DNA of 64,000 nt from Paucimonas sp. (GTDB taxonomy: Bacteria; Pseudomonadota; Gammaproteobacteria; Pseudomonadales; Pseudomonadaceae), in NCBI GenBank assembly GCA_031253995.1, contig JAIRVG010000061.1, positions 82,887-146,886 of the forward strand. Direction: 5' to 3'. Below, one piece after another: positions 43,392 through 51,946 of the stretch (position 1 is its first letter; each line of letters begins with the position of its first letter). The notes below the pieces were generated by a model. That model had not been told where the DNA came from and searched no databases. It was given only the letters and a program-made list of their open reading frames with translations. A program made the position numbers and the translations under genes.

Positions 43392-43506
43392 AAAGTCCTC
43401 AGTTCGCCGATCAGGCGGCGAGTTCAGAGTGGCGACCGGTATTCACGGCAGACAGTATTCGTTGATCGACTGCTGGCGTGGCCCGGGCCGCCGGGTGTTC
43501 CTGTGT

Positions 43507-43547
43507 AAAAAAGGCCAGCGAGACGTCGCTCTCGCGCCCCGCTGGCA
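43507..43547 (-). terminator. Attenuator-like hairpin between gabD and gabT
   Basis: Minus strand: GCCA, a 7-nt bulge, GCGAGA, a 6-nt loop, then TCTCGCTGGC, and six T shortly after. It would reduce read-through from gabD into gabT. Confidence 0.55.
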
Positions 43548-43569
43548 GAGGTAAAGCCTTAGACCCGGC

Positions 43570-45012
43570 TCAGATGCTGAGGCACAGGTATTTGATTTCC
43601 AGGTAGTCTTCGATGCCGTACTTGGAGCCTTCGCGGCCCAGGCCCGACGCCTTGATACCACCGAACGGCGCGACCTCGTTGGAGATCAGGCCAGTGTTGA
43701 TGCCGACCATGCCGTATTCCAGCGCTTCGGCGACACGGAACACACGGCTCATGTCACGGGCGTAGAAGTACGAGGCCAGGCCGAATTCGGTGTCGTTGGA
43801 CATGGCGATGACTTCGGCCTCGTCCTTGAAGCGGAACAGCGGCGCCAGCGGGCCGAAGGTCTCTTCCTTGGCGACAGCGGCAGTCTTCGGTACGTCGACC
43901 AGGATGGTCGGCTCGAAGAAGTTGCCTTCGATCAGCTTGCCACCGGACAGGACCTTGGCGCCTTTCGATACTGCGTCTTCGATGTGCTCCTGGACCTTGG
44001 CAACAGCCTTGCCGTCGATCAGCGGACCGGTGGTGGTGCCTTCTTCCAGACCGTTGCCGATCTTCAGCTTGGCGACCGCGGCTTTCAGCTTCTCGGCGAA
44101 GGCGTCGTAGACACCGTCCTGCACGTAGATGCGGTTGGCGCAGACGCAGGTCTGGCCGTTGTTGCGGTACTTGGAAATGATCGCGCCCTCGACGGCCTTG
44201 TCCAGGTCGGCGTCGTCGAACACGATGAACGGTGCGTTACCGCCCAGTTCCAGGGAAACCTTCTTGATGTCCTTGGCGCATTCTTCCATCAGCTGGCGAC
44301 CGATTTCGGTCGAGCCGGTGAAGGACAGCTTGCGAACCAGGGAGTTGCCGGTCAGCTCGGAGCCGACTTCGCCGGCGCTGCCGGTGATCACGCTCAGCAC
44401 GCCAGCCGGGATGCCGGCACGGGTAGCCAGCTCGACCAGGGCCAGGGCGGAGTACGGGGTCTGCGAAGCAGGCTTGAGCACCATGGTGCAGCCAGCGGCC
44501 AGGGCCGGGCCGGCTTTACGGGTGATCATCGCGGCCGGGAAGTTCCACGGGGTGATGGCGGCGGTGACGCCGATCGGCTGCTTGATGACGATCAGGCGCT
44601 TGTCCGGCTGGTGGCCAGGGATGACGTCGCCGTAGACGCGCTTGGCTTCTTCGGCGAACCACTCGATGAAGGAAGCGGCGTAGGCGATCTCGCCCTTGGC
44701 TTCGGCCAGTGGCTTGCCTTGCTCGGTGGTCATCAGGCGGGCCAGGTCGTCCTGGTTCTCGATCATCAGCTCGAACCAGCGGCGCAGCTTGCCAGCGCGC
44801 TCCTTGGCGGTCAGCGCACGCCAGGCCGGCAGGGCCTTGTCGGCGGCTTCGATGGCACGACGGGTTTCGGCAGCGCCCATTTTCGGCACGGTACCAATGA
44901 CTTCGCCGGTGGCCGGGTTGGTCACCTTGATGGTCTGGCCGCTGTCCGCATCCAGCCACTCACCGTTGATGAAGGCTTGCTGACGGAACAACTGAGTGTC
45001 TTTGAGCTGCAT
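43570..45012 (-). CDS. gabD: NADP-dependent succinate-semialdehyde dehydrogenase GabD
   Basis: Oxidises succinic semialdehyde to succinate, completing GABA breakdown. The 480-aa product from ATG 45012 (MQLKDTQLFRQQAFINGEWL), behind AAGGGAAG, has AVITPWNFPAAMITRKAGPA-like binding (ITPWNFPAAMITRK), catalytic Glu in VSLELGGNAPFIVF and catalytic Cys in NNGQTCVCANRIY. The in-frame extension to 45129 is not credible. First gene of gabDT. Confidence 0.95.
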   Translation of the reverse strand: MQLKDTQLFRQQAFINGEWLDADSGQTIKVTNPATGEVIGTVPKMGAAETRRAIEAADKALPAWRALTAKERAGKLRRWFELMIENQDDLARLMTTEQGKPLAEAKGEIAYAASFIEWFAEEAKRVYGDVIPGHQPDKRLIVIKQPIGVTAAITPWNFPAAMITRKAGPALAAGCTMVLKPASQTPYSALALVELATRAGIPAGVLSVITGSAGEVGSELTGNSLVRKLSFTGSTEIGRQLMEECAKDIKKVSLELGGNAPFIVFDDADLDKAVEGAIISKYRNNGQTCVCANRIYVQDGVYDAFAEKLKAAVAKLKIGNGLEEGTTTGPLIDGKAVAKVQEHIEDAVSKGAKVLSGGKLIEGNFFEPTILVDVPKTAAVAKEETFGPLAPLFRFKDEAEVIAMSNDTEFGLASYFYARDMSRVFRVAEALEYGMVGINTGLISNEVAPFGGIKASGLGREGSKYGIEDYLEIKYLCLSI

Positions 45013-45345
45013 GTCGACTTCCCTTGAACACCGTGCACGGACGGCGCGAATTATTGATTGTGGAGTCAGTGCCCGGCGTGGGCACTTGCCTGTAGGAATT
45101 GAGGCACCGGATTCGGGCCAATGTTCCACTCGCAGGCGTCGAGCGTTTGAAATCTCGAACGAATCCTAGGAGCAACTCCCTAAAAGGACAATAGGGCGTT
45201 TGAAAAAAAGAACGATTGACGGAATGGGTGGTAGGGGCAGGCGACCGGCGGTGACCTCACTGGCCCTATCGCTGGCAAGCCAGCTCCCACAGGGTCCGCG
45301 GTGCATGCAATCCCTGTGGGAGCTGGCTTGCCAGCGATGAGGCCA
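45013..45345. other. 333-bp intergenic region, gabD promoter and REP pair
   Basis: The first ~190 bp upstream of gabD should hold its promoter (a purine-rich AAAAAAAGAACG stretch near 45203 is the only AT-rich part). The rest is the uninterrupted REP pair at 45261-45345. No ORF seen. Confidence 0.6.
45261..45345. repeat. Inverted REP pair (empty-site twin of 40603-40744)
   Basis: GGCCCTATCGCTGGCAAGCC, then CCCACAGGGTCCGCGG and TGCATGCAATCCCTGTGG, then the inverted copy. Sequence is the same as at 40603 without the 52-bp insert. Confidence 0.88.
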
Positions 45346-45627
45346 TCAGCAACACCCAAGCTCCTTCAGGTACGCCCAAGGATAGATCCCCCGCTCATGC
45401 CCATCGCTGAACACCAGCTGGATACCATAGCCCTGCCCTTCGATCCGCTCCACCCGCACCGTGTCGGCAACCAGGTCGATGCGCCCACCCAGCCGCCCCG
45501 CTCGACATTGCGAACACGGACACGCGCCGCGCAGCCGGGCATGGCCGATCACCTGCTCGCCGTCATCCCATTGCAGGACCAGCTCGCCATGCTCGCGCCG
45601 GTTGCGCACGCCCCGAGGCACGGTCAC
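45346..45627 (-). CDS. DUF971-domain protein
   Basis: The 93-aa protein is a lone DUF971 domain (the N-terminal module of gamma-butyrobetaine hydroxylase, also fused to ApbC/Mrp-type Fe-S carriers): LVLQWDDGEQVIGHARLRG, CPCSQCRAGRLGG, IQLVFSDGHERGIYPWAYLK. It has a Cys cluster (ACPCSQC) and ends in Cys-Cys, suitable for binding a metal or a cluster. Last gene of the operon, overlapping the HEAT-repeat gene by 4 bp. A helper role for the operon's Fe-S proteins is my inference. Confidence 0.8.
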   Translation of the reverse strand: MTVPRGVRNRREHGELVLQWDDGEQVIGHARLRGACPCSQCRAGRLGGRIDLVADTVRVERIEGQGYGIQLVFSDGHERGIYPWAYLKELGCC

Positions 45628-46580
45628 TGCAACTGCACCAGGGCAATGCGCACGGCCTTGCGCACCTCGGGATCGCCGTCCGCCTCGGCGGCGCGCAATG
45701 CCGGCAAGGCCGCCGCATCGCCCAGCTCGCCGAGCGCCAGCGCCGCTTCCTTGCGCAGGTTGGCGATGCCATGGCCCAGCAATTCGGCCAGACCCGCCAG
45801 CGCCGGACGATGCCGCAACCGCCCGAGGGACCGCGCCGCACGCAGGCGTACTTGCCAGTAACCGTCCTGCAAAGCGTCAATCAACGCCGGACCGGCCGCC
45901 TCGTGGCCGACCTTGCCCAGCGTGGTGGCCGCTTCCTCGCGCACCTGCCAGGCCTCGTCCCGCAATGCGGCAGTCAGCGCAGCCAGCACGGCGCTGTCTC
46001 GGGCCAGTCCCAGGGCGCCAATAGCGGCACGACGCACCTCGGTATCCGGCTCCTCGGCCGCCAGTCGCGCCAGCGCCGGCAATGCCGGCTCATGCTTGAG
46101 CCAGCCGAGAATCCCCACCGCCTCGCGGCGCACCGCAGCCTCCTTGTCTTCCAGCGCCAGCAGCGCAGGCTGCGCCGCATCCTCCAGGCGCAGCTCGCGC
46201 AGGGCACGCAAGGCACTGGCGCGGACGAAGGCATCGGTGTGCTTGGCCCACGGCAGGATCAACTGGCCGGCTTCCAGGCTTTTCAGCTCACTGAGACTCT
46301 GCGCCGCCGCCAGCCGCACCGGCTCGGCGCTGTCGGCCAGGGCCGCACAGAGCCCCTGCACCACTTCCGGTTCCTCCCAGGCCTCCAGCAGGCGCGCGGC
46401 CTCGGCGCGGACCTCCGCCGCCGGGTCCACCAGCAGGGCATCGGTCAGCCATGGCAGGCCGTCCGGGTCTTCCAGGTCGGCGAGGTCGATCAGGGCGATG
46501 CGACGCACGGCGGCATCGCTGTCATTCAGGCGCGGCAGCAGTTCGAGAATGTCGGGGTTGTCGCTGGTTCTGTCGGTCAT
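45624..46580 (-). CDS. HEAT-repeat (PBS-lyase type) protein
   Basis: The 318-aa protein is built almost wholly of about nine ~31-residue HEAT repeats, e.g. ALEDKEAAVRREAVGILGWL, LRDEAWQVREEAATTLGKVG and LQDGYWQVRLRAARSLGRLR. There is no signal peptide, so it is cytoplasmic. Such solenoids act as scaffolds or, in the phycobilin-lyase branch, as cofactor lyases. It overlaps the ATPase gene and DUF971 gene by 4 bp each, so it belongs to the AprA-like/Tau-like operon; its partner may be the flavoprotein or ferredoxin. Confidence 0.85.
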   Translation of the reverse strand: MTDRTSDNPDILELLPRLNDSDAAVRRIALIDLADLEDPDGLPWLTDALLVDPAAEVRAEAARLLEAWEEPEVVQGLCAALADSAEPVRLAAAQSLSELKSLEAGQLILPWAKHTDAFVRASALRALRELRLEDAAQPALLALEDKEAAVRREAVGILGWLKHEPALPALARLAAEEPDTEVRRAAIGALGLARDSAVLAALTAALRDEAWQVREEAATTLGKVGHEAAGPALIDALQDGYWQVRLRAARSLGRLRHRPALAGLAELLGHGIANLRKEAALALGELGDAAALPALRAAEADGDPEVRKAVRIALVQLQ

Positions 46581-47434
46581 AGGGCGATCCGTAGCGGTGG
46601 ATGGTCGCTGTCCGGCAGGCCGAGCGGGGTCAGGCGCGGCAGTTCGCGGCCCTCCTCGTGGCGCAGCAGGGCCAGGCAGTGACGCTTGAGATGGGTGAAT
46701 TCCGGGCTGGTCAGCAGGCTGGCATGGCGCGGACGGGGAAAGCTCAGGCGCAGGTCCTCGATAAAGCGCCCGGGACGCGGGCTCATCACCAGGATGCGGT
46801 CGGCGAGGAACAGCGCCTCGTCGATGTCATGGGTGACGAAGACCACGGTGGTGCGAATGCGCGTCCAGATATCCAGCAGCAGCTCCTGCATGCGCGAGCG
46901 GGTCTGCGCGTCGAGGGCGCCGAAGGGCTCGTCCATCAGCAGCAGGCGCGGCCGGTTGATCAGCACCCGGGCGATCTCGGCGCGCTGCTGCATGCCGCCG
47001 GACAACTGGCTGGGCCAGCGCCCGGCGAAGTCGGCCAGGCCGACCAGTTGCAGCATGTCCAGCGCCCGGTGCTGCCGCTCGGCCTTGCCCAGGCCCTGCA
47101 TCTTCAGGCCGAAGGCGACGTTGTCCAGCACGCTGCGCCACGGCAGCAGGGTGTGGTGCTGGAAGACCATGCCCCGCTGCGGCGACGGGCCGTCGACGGC
47201 GCGACCATCGACCTGCAGTTCGCCGCCACTGGGCACCAGGTGCCCGGCCAGCGCGCCCAGCAAGGTGGACTTGCCGCAACCGGAGGGCCCGAGGATGCAC
47301 ACGAACTCCCCAGGCTCGACGGTGAAATCCAGCGCCTGTACCGCCTCGAAGGCCTGGGCGCCCTGCCCCAGGCGAATGGACACGCCACGGGCATCGATGC
47401 GCCCCGGTTCCGGCGCCTGTTGATAACTCGTCAT
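46577..47434 (-). CDS. Tau/Ssu-type ABC transporter ATP-binding protein
   Basis: 285-aa ATPase from ATG 47434 (MTSYQQAPEPGRIDARGVSI), whose start overlaps the permease stop as TGATG; a much longer open frame upstream is not coding. Walker A GPSGCGKST, Q-loop VFQHHTLLPW, signature LSGGMQQRAEIARVL, Walker B LLLMDEPFGALDAQTR and VFVTHDIDEALFLAD place it with nitrate/sulfonate/taurine importers. The C-terminal ~50 residues extend past the normal end and may be regulatory. Confidence 0.88.
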   Translation of the reverse strand: MTSYQQAPEPGRIDARGVSIRLGQGAQAFEAVQALDFTVEPGEFVCILGPSGCGKSTLLGALAGHLVPSGGELQVDGRAVDGPSPQRGMVFQHHTLLPWRSVLDNVAFGLKMQGLGKAERQHRALDMLQLVGLADFAGRWPSQLSGGMQQRAEIARVLINRPRLLLMDEPFGALDAQTRSRMQELLLDIWTRIRTTVVFVTHDIDEALFLADRILVMSPRPGRFIEDLRLSFPRPRHASLLTSPEFTHLKRHCLALLRHEEGRELPRLTPLGLPDSDHPPLRIAL

Positions 47435-48216
47435 CAGGACGTCCTCCGCACGCGGTACCAGGGCGTGGCCAGCGCACCGAGGCGCTTGACCAGGGCGCTG
47501 CTGCCCATGCCCAGCACGCCGATCAGCAGCATGCCGACAATGATGTCCGGGTAGTTCTGCAAGGTGTAGGACTCCCAGGTGTAGTAGCCGATACCGAACT
47601 GCCCGGAGATCATCTCGGCGGTGACCAGGCAGAACCACGAGGTGCCCATGCCGATGGCCAGGCCAGTGACGATGCTCGGCAAGGCGCCCGGCAGCACCAC
47701 CTCGCGCAGGATCGCCCAGCGCCCGGCGCCGAGGCTGCGCGCCGACGCCACCAGCCGCGGATCCACCGCCTCGACGCCGTGCACGGTGTTGAGCAGCACC
47801 GGGAACAGCGCGCCGGTGAAGGTAATGAACACCATGGACAGCTCGGACGACGGGAACATCAGGATCGCCAGCGGAATCCACGCTACCGCCGGGATCGGCC
47901 GCAGCACTTCCAGGGGCGGCAGCAGGGTGTCCTCGGCCCAGCGCGAACGGCCGATCAGCAGGCCGAGGCCAACGCCCAGCACCGCCGCCACCACGTAGCC
48001 GGAAAACACCCGCGACAGGCTGCTGGCCAGGTGCATGACCAGGGTGCTGGAGGTGAACAGTTGCCAGGCGGCGTCGAGCACCGCCCCCGGTGTCGGTACG
48101 TAGGTGAAGGTGAACAGGCCCAGGTCGAGCTTGTGACTCGCCGCGACCTGCCAGAACAACAGGCAGGCCAGCAGCGACGCCACGCGCACGGGCCAGCGAA
48201 TCAAAGGGCTGGTCAT
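47434..48216 (-). CDS. Tau/Ssu-type ABC transporter permease
   Basis: 260-aa membrane channel with FTFTYVPTPGAVLDAAWQLF, LEVLRPIPAVAWIPLAILMF and the conserved loop ARSLGAGRWAILREVVLPGA, typical of SsuC/TauC. Six hydrophobic segments are readable. It follows the binding-protein gene by 15 bp and overlaps the ATPase start. Confidence 0.88.
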   Translation of the reverse strand: MTSPLIRWPVRVASLLACLLFWQVAASHKLDLGLFTFTYVPTPGAVLDAAWQLFTSSTLVMHLASSLSRVFSGYVVAAVLGVGLGLLIGRSRWAEDTLLPPLEVLRPIPAVAWIPLAILMFPSSELSMVFITFTGALFPVLLNTVHGVEAVDPRLVASARSLGAGRWAILREVVLPGALPSIVTGLAIGMGTSWFCLVTAEMISGQFGIGYYTWESYTLQNYPDIIVGMLLIGVLGMGSSALVKRLGALATPWYRVRRTS

Positions 48217-48231
48217 GCGAATGGCCTCCGG

Positions 48232-49638
48232 TCAGCGCTGGGCGACCAGCTTGCGGCTGGCGTCGACGAAGTCCACGGCCTCGCCGCCATGGGCCTTGGC
48301 GTACTGCTCGGCCTGGTCCTTGAGCAGGAAGGCGGACAGCTCACCTTGGCCGTTGCGCACGAACCAGGCCTGGTTGGCCAGCAGCTTGATGCCGCTGTCC
48401 GCCGCCTGGGCGTAGATGGCGCGGATGTCCTTGCCCTCCTGCTCCAGCTGGGCCAGGGCGCTCAGCGCGGCTTCCGGCGACGCGTAGTGACGGACCTTGT
48501 CCTCGCCGCGCACCCAGATCTGCGCCAGGCGGCTGAAGTCGGTGATCGGCTTGCCGGTCGCGGCGTCGTTGGCCTTGAGGGGCAGCGGCGCGTAGTTGTT
48601 CAGCGCGGCGTCGTAGTCCTGGCCGGCCTGCTTGAAGGCGGCGCGGATGTACTGGTCGTCGATGAACTTGTCGGTGTCCAGGCCGCGGTCGGTCTTCTTC
48701 AGCAGCTTGAGGGTATCGATGGACGTGGCCACCGCCTTGCGGTACTCGGGCTTCCAGGTCAGGTCACGGGTCTGCAGGCCGAGCGGGCCGTGGAACAGGT
48801 AATTGACCTCGGCCTCGATGCCGGTGACTTTCTCGATCAGCTCGCTGTACTTCTCCGGCTCGGCGGCGATCAGGCGGTCGGCCTCCAGGCTGGCGCGCAG
48901 GTAGGCGGTGACCACTTCCGGGTACTTCTTCGCATAGTCGGCATCGACCAATGCGCCGTGGAAGGTCGGTGCGTTGGCCTGGGCACCGTCGTAGATCTTG
49001 CGGGCGAAGCCGCGGTTGGGGAACAGCTCGGCGAACGGCACGAAGTCGGCGTGGGCTTCGATGCGGTTGCTGCGCAGGGCGGAACCGGCGATTTCCGGGG
49101 CCTGGGCAATGATCTTCACGTCTTTCTGCGGGTCCCAGCCCTGGGCGGCGATGGCGCGCAGGAGCATGCCGTGGGCGGTGGAGGCGAAGGGCACGGAGAT
49201 GGTCTTGCCCTTGAGTTCGGCCAGGGACTGCACGCTGGAGGCCGCCGGCACCACGATGCCGTTGCCGCTGCCGTGCACGCTGCCGGACAGCACGCTGATG
49301 AACAGGCTGCGCTTGCCGGCGTCGAGGTGGGCGACGCCGTTGAACGAGCCGGGGAAGTCGGCCATGGCGCCGAAGTCCAGCTTGCCGGCGACCATCTCGT
49401 TGGTCAGCGGGGCGCCGCTGGTGAAGTTCTTCCATTCGATCTCGTATTTGGCGTCCTTGTACTTGCCGTCGTGGGGCAGGTACTTGTCGAGCAGGCCCAG
49501 CTCGCGGATGAGCAGGCCGCCGGTGGCGCAGTTGATGGTGGTGTCCTGGGTGCCGATGGCGACGCGGATGGTTTCGGCACTGGCGTTGAGGCTGGCGATC
49601 GCCAGCGCGAGGCCGGCCACGGTGGTTGCAAGGCGCAT
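48232..49638 (-). CDS. Large Tau/Ssu-type ABC substrate-binding protein
   Basis: 468 aa from ATG 49638 (MRLATTVAGLALAIASLNAS), behind GAGGGG; Sec signal with cleavage near NASAET. The NMT1/SsuA fold shows in VAIGTQDTTINCATGGLLIR, VAGKLDFGAMADFPGSFNGV, GKTISVPFASTAHGMLLRA and RIEAHADFVPFAELFPNRG. It is ~140 residues longer than TauA/SsuA, the excess lying in the C-terminal part (RGLDTDKFIDDQYIRAAFKQ onward, then HYASPEAALSALAQLEQEGK), which suggests an added domain or a larger ligand. The substrate is unknown. Confidence 0.85.
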   Translation of the reverse strand: MRLATTVAGLALAIASLNASAETIRVAIGTQDTTINCATGGLLIRELGLLDKYLPHDGKYKDAKYEIEWKNFTSGAPLTNEMVAGKLDFGAMADFPGSFNGVAHLDAGKRSLFISVLSGSVHGSGNGIVVPAASSVQSLAELKGKTISVPFASTAHGMLLRAIAAQGWDPQKDVKIIAQAPEIAGSALRSNRIEAHADFVPFAELFPNRGFARKIYDGAQANAPTFHGALVDADYAKKYPEVVTAYLRASLEADRLIAAEPEKYSELIEKVTGIEAEVNYLFHGPLGLQTRDLTWKPEYRKAVATSIDTLKLLKKTDRGLDTDKFIDDQYIRAAFKQAGQDYDAALNNYAPLPLKANDAATGKPITDFSRLAQIWVRGEDKVRHYASPEAALSALAQLEQEGKDIRAIYAQAADSGIKLLANQAWFVRNGQGELSAFLLKDQAEQYAKAHGGEAVDFVDASRKLVAQR

Positions 49639-49767
49639 GGGTGTTTCCCCTCGAATCGTTAAGTATTGGAATCGTCTCCGCCACCGGGCTGGGTGGTGGG
49701 AAACGAGGGGCATCGGGATGGGCGTCCGGTGGTTCGGCCGGATGGCGTGTTGCTGGGTGTCGGTGGC

Positions 49768-50013
49768 TCAGCGCAGCAGGTAGGGGATCTCTACCTTGAC
49801 CGCGCCGGTGGGGCAGTCTTTTTCGCAGGGCATGCAGTACCAGCATTCGTCGAAGGCCATGTAGGCCTTCTGGGTCGCCGGGTTGATCGCCAGGAGGTCC
49901 ATGGGGCAGACCTCGACGCAGACGGTGCAGCCTTTTTCGGCGATGCACTTGTCTTCGTCGATGGTGACCGGGGCGCTGCTGCGGAAGAAGATGTCCTGGG
50001 CTTGATAGGCCAT
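49768..50013 (-). CDS. Two-[4Fe-4S] ferredoxin (AprB-like)
   Basis: 81-aa protein from ATG 50013 (MAYQAQDIFFRSSAPVTIDE). Eight Cys lie in two clusters: CIAEKGCTVCVEVCPMDLLA and CWYCMPCEKDCPTGAVKVEI, the layout of AprB-type ferredoxins that feed electrons to an AprA-type flavoprotein. The upstream in-frame extension to 50061 is not needed. It is separated from the flavoprotein gene by a 208-bp REP pair but has the same direction. Confidence 0.88.
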   Translation of the reverse strand: MAYQAQDIFFRSSAPVTIDEDKCIAEKGCTVCVEVCPMDLLAINPATQKAYMAFDECWYCMPCEKDCPTGAVKVEIPYLLR

Positions 50014-50078
50014 TTCACGGAGTCCTTGGAGCCTGTGGCTCTCTTTATCTGTGGCTGACAATTTGTGGTGTTCTTGAT

Positions 50079-50203
50079 GGCCTCATCGCTGGCAAGCCAG
50101 CTCCCACAGGATTCGCGTCGCATCCGCTCCCTGTGATCTACCTTGCAACTGTTCCAGAGAGCGGCGCGGTCCCTGTGGGAGCTGGCTTGCCAGCGATGAG
50201 GCC
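50079..50203. repeat. Inverted REP pair inside the AprA-like operon
   Basis: GGCCTCATCGCTGGCAAGCC and GGCTTGCCAGCGATGAGGCC face each other across ~75 bp, between the ferredoxin start and the flavoprotein stop. It may separate the expression level of the flavoprotein from the genes after it. Confidence 0.8.
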
Positions 50204-50221
50204 CGCAAGACCACTGCAAAA

Positions 50222-51946
50222 TCAGGCGGCGTCTACCCGGACGCGCAGGCGCTCGTAGGCCGTCTGCTCATCGGCATCCAGTGCGATCAGGTATGGCTCG
50301 ACCGGTTTCTTGAAACTGGTCATCTCACCGTTCTCGTCCTTCTTCAGATGGCAATGGCAGAACCACTCACCATCATTGCGCTCCGGGAAATCCACCCGGT
50401 GGTGATACAACCCCCACCGGCTCTCCTCCCGGAACAACGAAGCCCGCGCCGCCATCTCGGCACAGTCGCGGATCACCGCCACCTCCATCGCCCGCATCAG
50501 CTCATGGGGGTTGTGCGCCTTCATCTGCGCCAGGTCGCGCTCGATCTCGGCGAAGCGGGCCAGGCCGATTTCCATCTTCTTGGTCACCTTGGGCGGCTGC
50601 AGGTAGTCGTTGACCATGCGCCGCAGCTTGTACTCGACCTGCGCCGGCGGCAGGCCGTGCTCGCGATTCAGCGGCGCGAACACCCGCGCCTTCTCGCGCT
50701 CGACCTGGGCCTCGTCGACCTCGGCGAAGTCACGCTGCGCCACGTAGTGCGCCGCATTGATCCCGGCGAACCAGCCATAGGTGAACGCCCCGAGCATGTA
50801 GTTGTGCGGCACCGCGGCCATGTCCCCGGCGGCATACAGCCCCTTGACGCTGGTCTCGGCCTTCTCGTTGACCCACACCCCGGACGCCGAATGTCCCGAG
50901 CAGAAGCCGATCTCGGAGATATGCATTTCCACCATGTGCTGGCGGTAGTCGGTGCCGCGGTTGGCGTGGAACTGCCCGCGGCTGGGGCGCTCGTTGCTGT
51001 GCAGGATCTCCTCGATGTTCTGGATGGTTTCCTCGGCCAGGTGATCCAGCTTGAGGAACACCGGCCCGTTGCCGCCCTCCAGCTCCTGGTGGAACTCCCA
51101 CATCATCTGTCCGCTCCAGTAGTCGCACTCGATGAAGCGCTCGCCCTTGCTGTTGGCGGTGTAGCCGCCCAGCGGGCCGGTGACGTAGGCGCAGGCCGGG
51201 CCGTTGTAGTCCTTGATCAGCGGGTTGATCTGGAAGCATTCGAGGTTCGCCAGCTCAGCCCCGGCGTGATAGGCCATGGCGTAGCCGTCGCCGGCGTTAG
51301 TCGGGTTCTCGTAGGTGCCCATCAGGTAGCCCGACGACGGCAGACCCAGGCGGCCGGCGGCGCCGCAGGCGAGGATCACCGCCTTGGCGCGGATCACGCG
51401 GAATTCGCCGCTGCGGCAATCGAAGCCCAGCACCCCGGCAGCGGCGCCTTCGCCATCCAGCAGCACGCGGGTGCAGACCATGCGGTTGCTGATCTCGACC
51501 CGGGCGCGCTTGAGCTGGCGGTACAGGACCTTCTTGATGTCGTGCCCTTCCGGCATCGGCAGCACGTAGGCGCCCATGTGGTGGACCTTCTTCACCGCGT
51601 AGTCGCCGGTCTCGTCCTTCTCGAACTTCACGCCCCAGCGGTCGAGCTGCTCGATGGTCTCGAAACTGTGGGTGGCATAGGCATGCACCGCGGCCTGGTT
51701 GACGATGCCGTCGTTGGCCACGGTGATTTCCTTGGTGTACTGCTCCGGCGTGGCGTGGCCGGGAATGATCGCGTTGTTCAGGCCGTCCATGCCCATGCTG
51801 ATGGCGCCGCTGCGCTTGACGTTGGCCTTGTCCAGCAGCAGCACGCGCAGGCTCTTGTCCTGCTCCTTGGCCTTGATCGCGGCCATGGGCCCGGCGGTGC
51901 CGCCGCCGATGATGACGATGTCGTAGTCCTGGGTCGTGATGCTCAT
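50222..51946 (-). CDS. AprA-like FAD-dependent oxidoreductase (fumarate reductase/APS reductase superfamily)
   Basis: 574-aa flavoprotein. FAD binding: DIVIIGGGTAGPMAAIKA at the N-terminus, AKAVILACGAAGRLGLPSS and GLYAAGDMAAVPHNYMLGAF. A capping domain (PTNAGDGYAMAYHAGAELAN, INPLIKDYNGPACAYVTGP) and a C-terminal helical domain (MEVAVIRDCAEMAARASLFR, ESRWGLYHHRVDFPER, WFCHCHLKK) follow. It resembles the alpha subunit of adenylylsulfate reductase, but the substrate Arg I recall preceding FKDGYGP in AprA is not kept (LIKDYNGP), and no ATP sulfurylase gene is nearby. Probable redox enzyme on an imported sulfur compound. Confidence 0.82.
   Translation of the reverse strand: MSITTQDYDIVIIGGGTAGPMAAIKAKEQDKSLRVLLLDKANVKRSGAISMGMDGLNNAIIPGHATPEQYTKEITVANDGIVNQAAVHAYATHSFETIEQLDRWGVKFEKDETGDYAVKKVHHMGAYVLPMPEGHDIKKVLYRQLKRARVEISNRMVCTRVLLDGEGAAAGVLGFDCRSGEFRVIRAKAVILACGAAGRLGLPSSGYLMGTYENPTNAGDGYAMAYHAGAELANLECFQINPLIKDYNGPACAYVTGPLGGYTANSKGERFIECDYWSGQMMWEFHQELEGGNGPVFLKLDHLAEETIQNIEEILHSNERPSRGQFHANRGTDYRQHMVEMHISEIGFCSGHSASGVWVNEKAETSVKGLYAAGDMAAVPHNYMLGAFTYGWFAGINAAHYVAQRDFAEVDEAQVEREKARVFAPLNREHGLPPAQVEYKLRRMVNDYLQPPKVTKKMEIGLARFAEIERDLAQMKAHNPHELMRAMEVAVIRDCAEMAARASLFREESRWGLYHHRVDFPERNDGEWFCHCHLKKDENGEMTSFKKPVEPYLIALDADEQTAYERLRVRVDAA

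Noticed and set aside
41106..43508. 800-codon plus-strand open frame across the HDOD gene and gabT
   Set aside because: Crosses two well-supported minus-strand genes and their terminator, and has low-complexity composition.
46577..47881. Long N-terminal extension of the Tau-like ATPase
   Set aside because: The extra ~149 codons lie within the permease gene in another frame; ATG 47434 gives the normal start and overlap.
47779..49662. 627-codon plus-strand open frame opposite the Tau-like transporter genes
   Set aside because: Same reason; Gly/Ala/Val-rich shadow composition.
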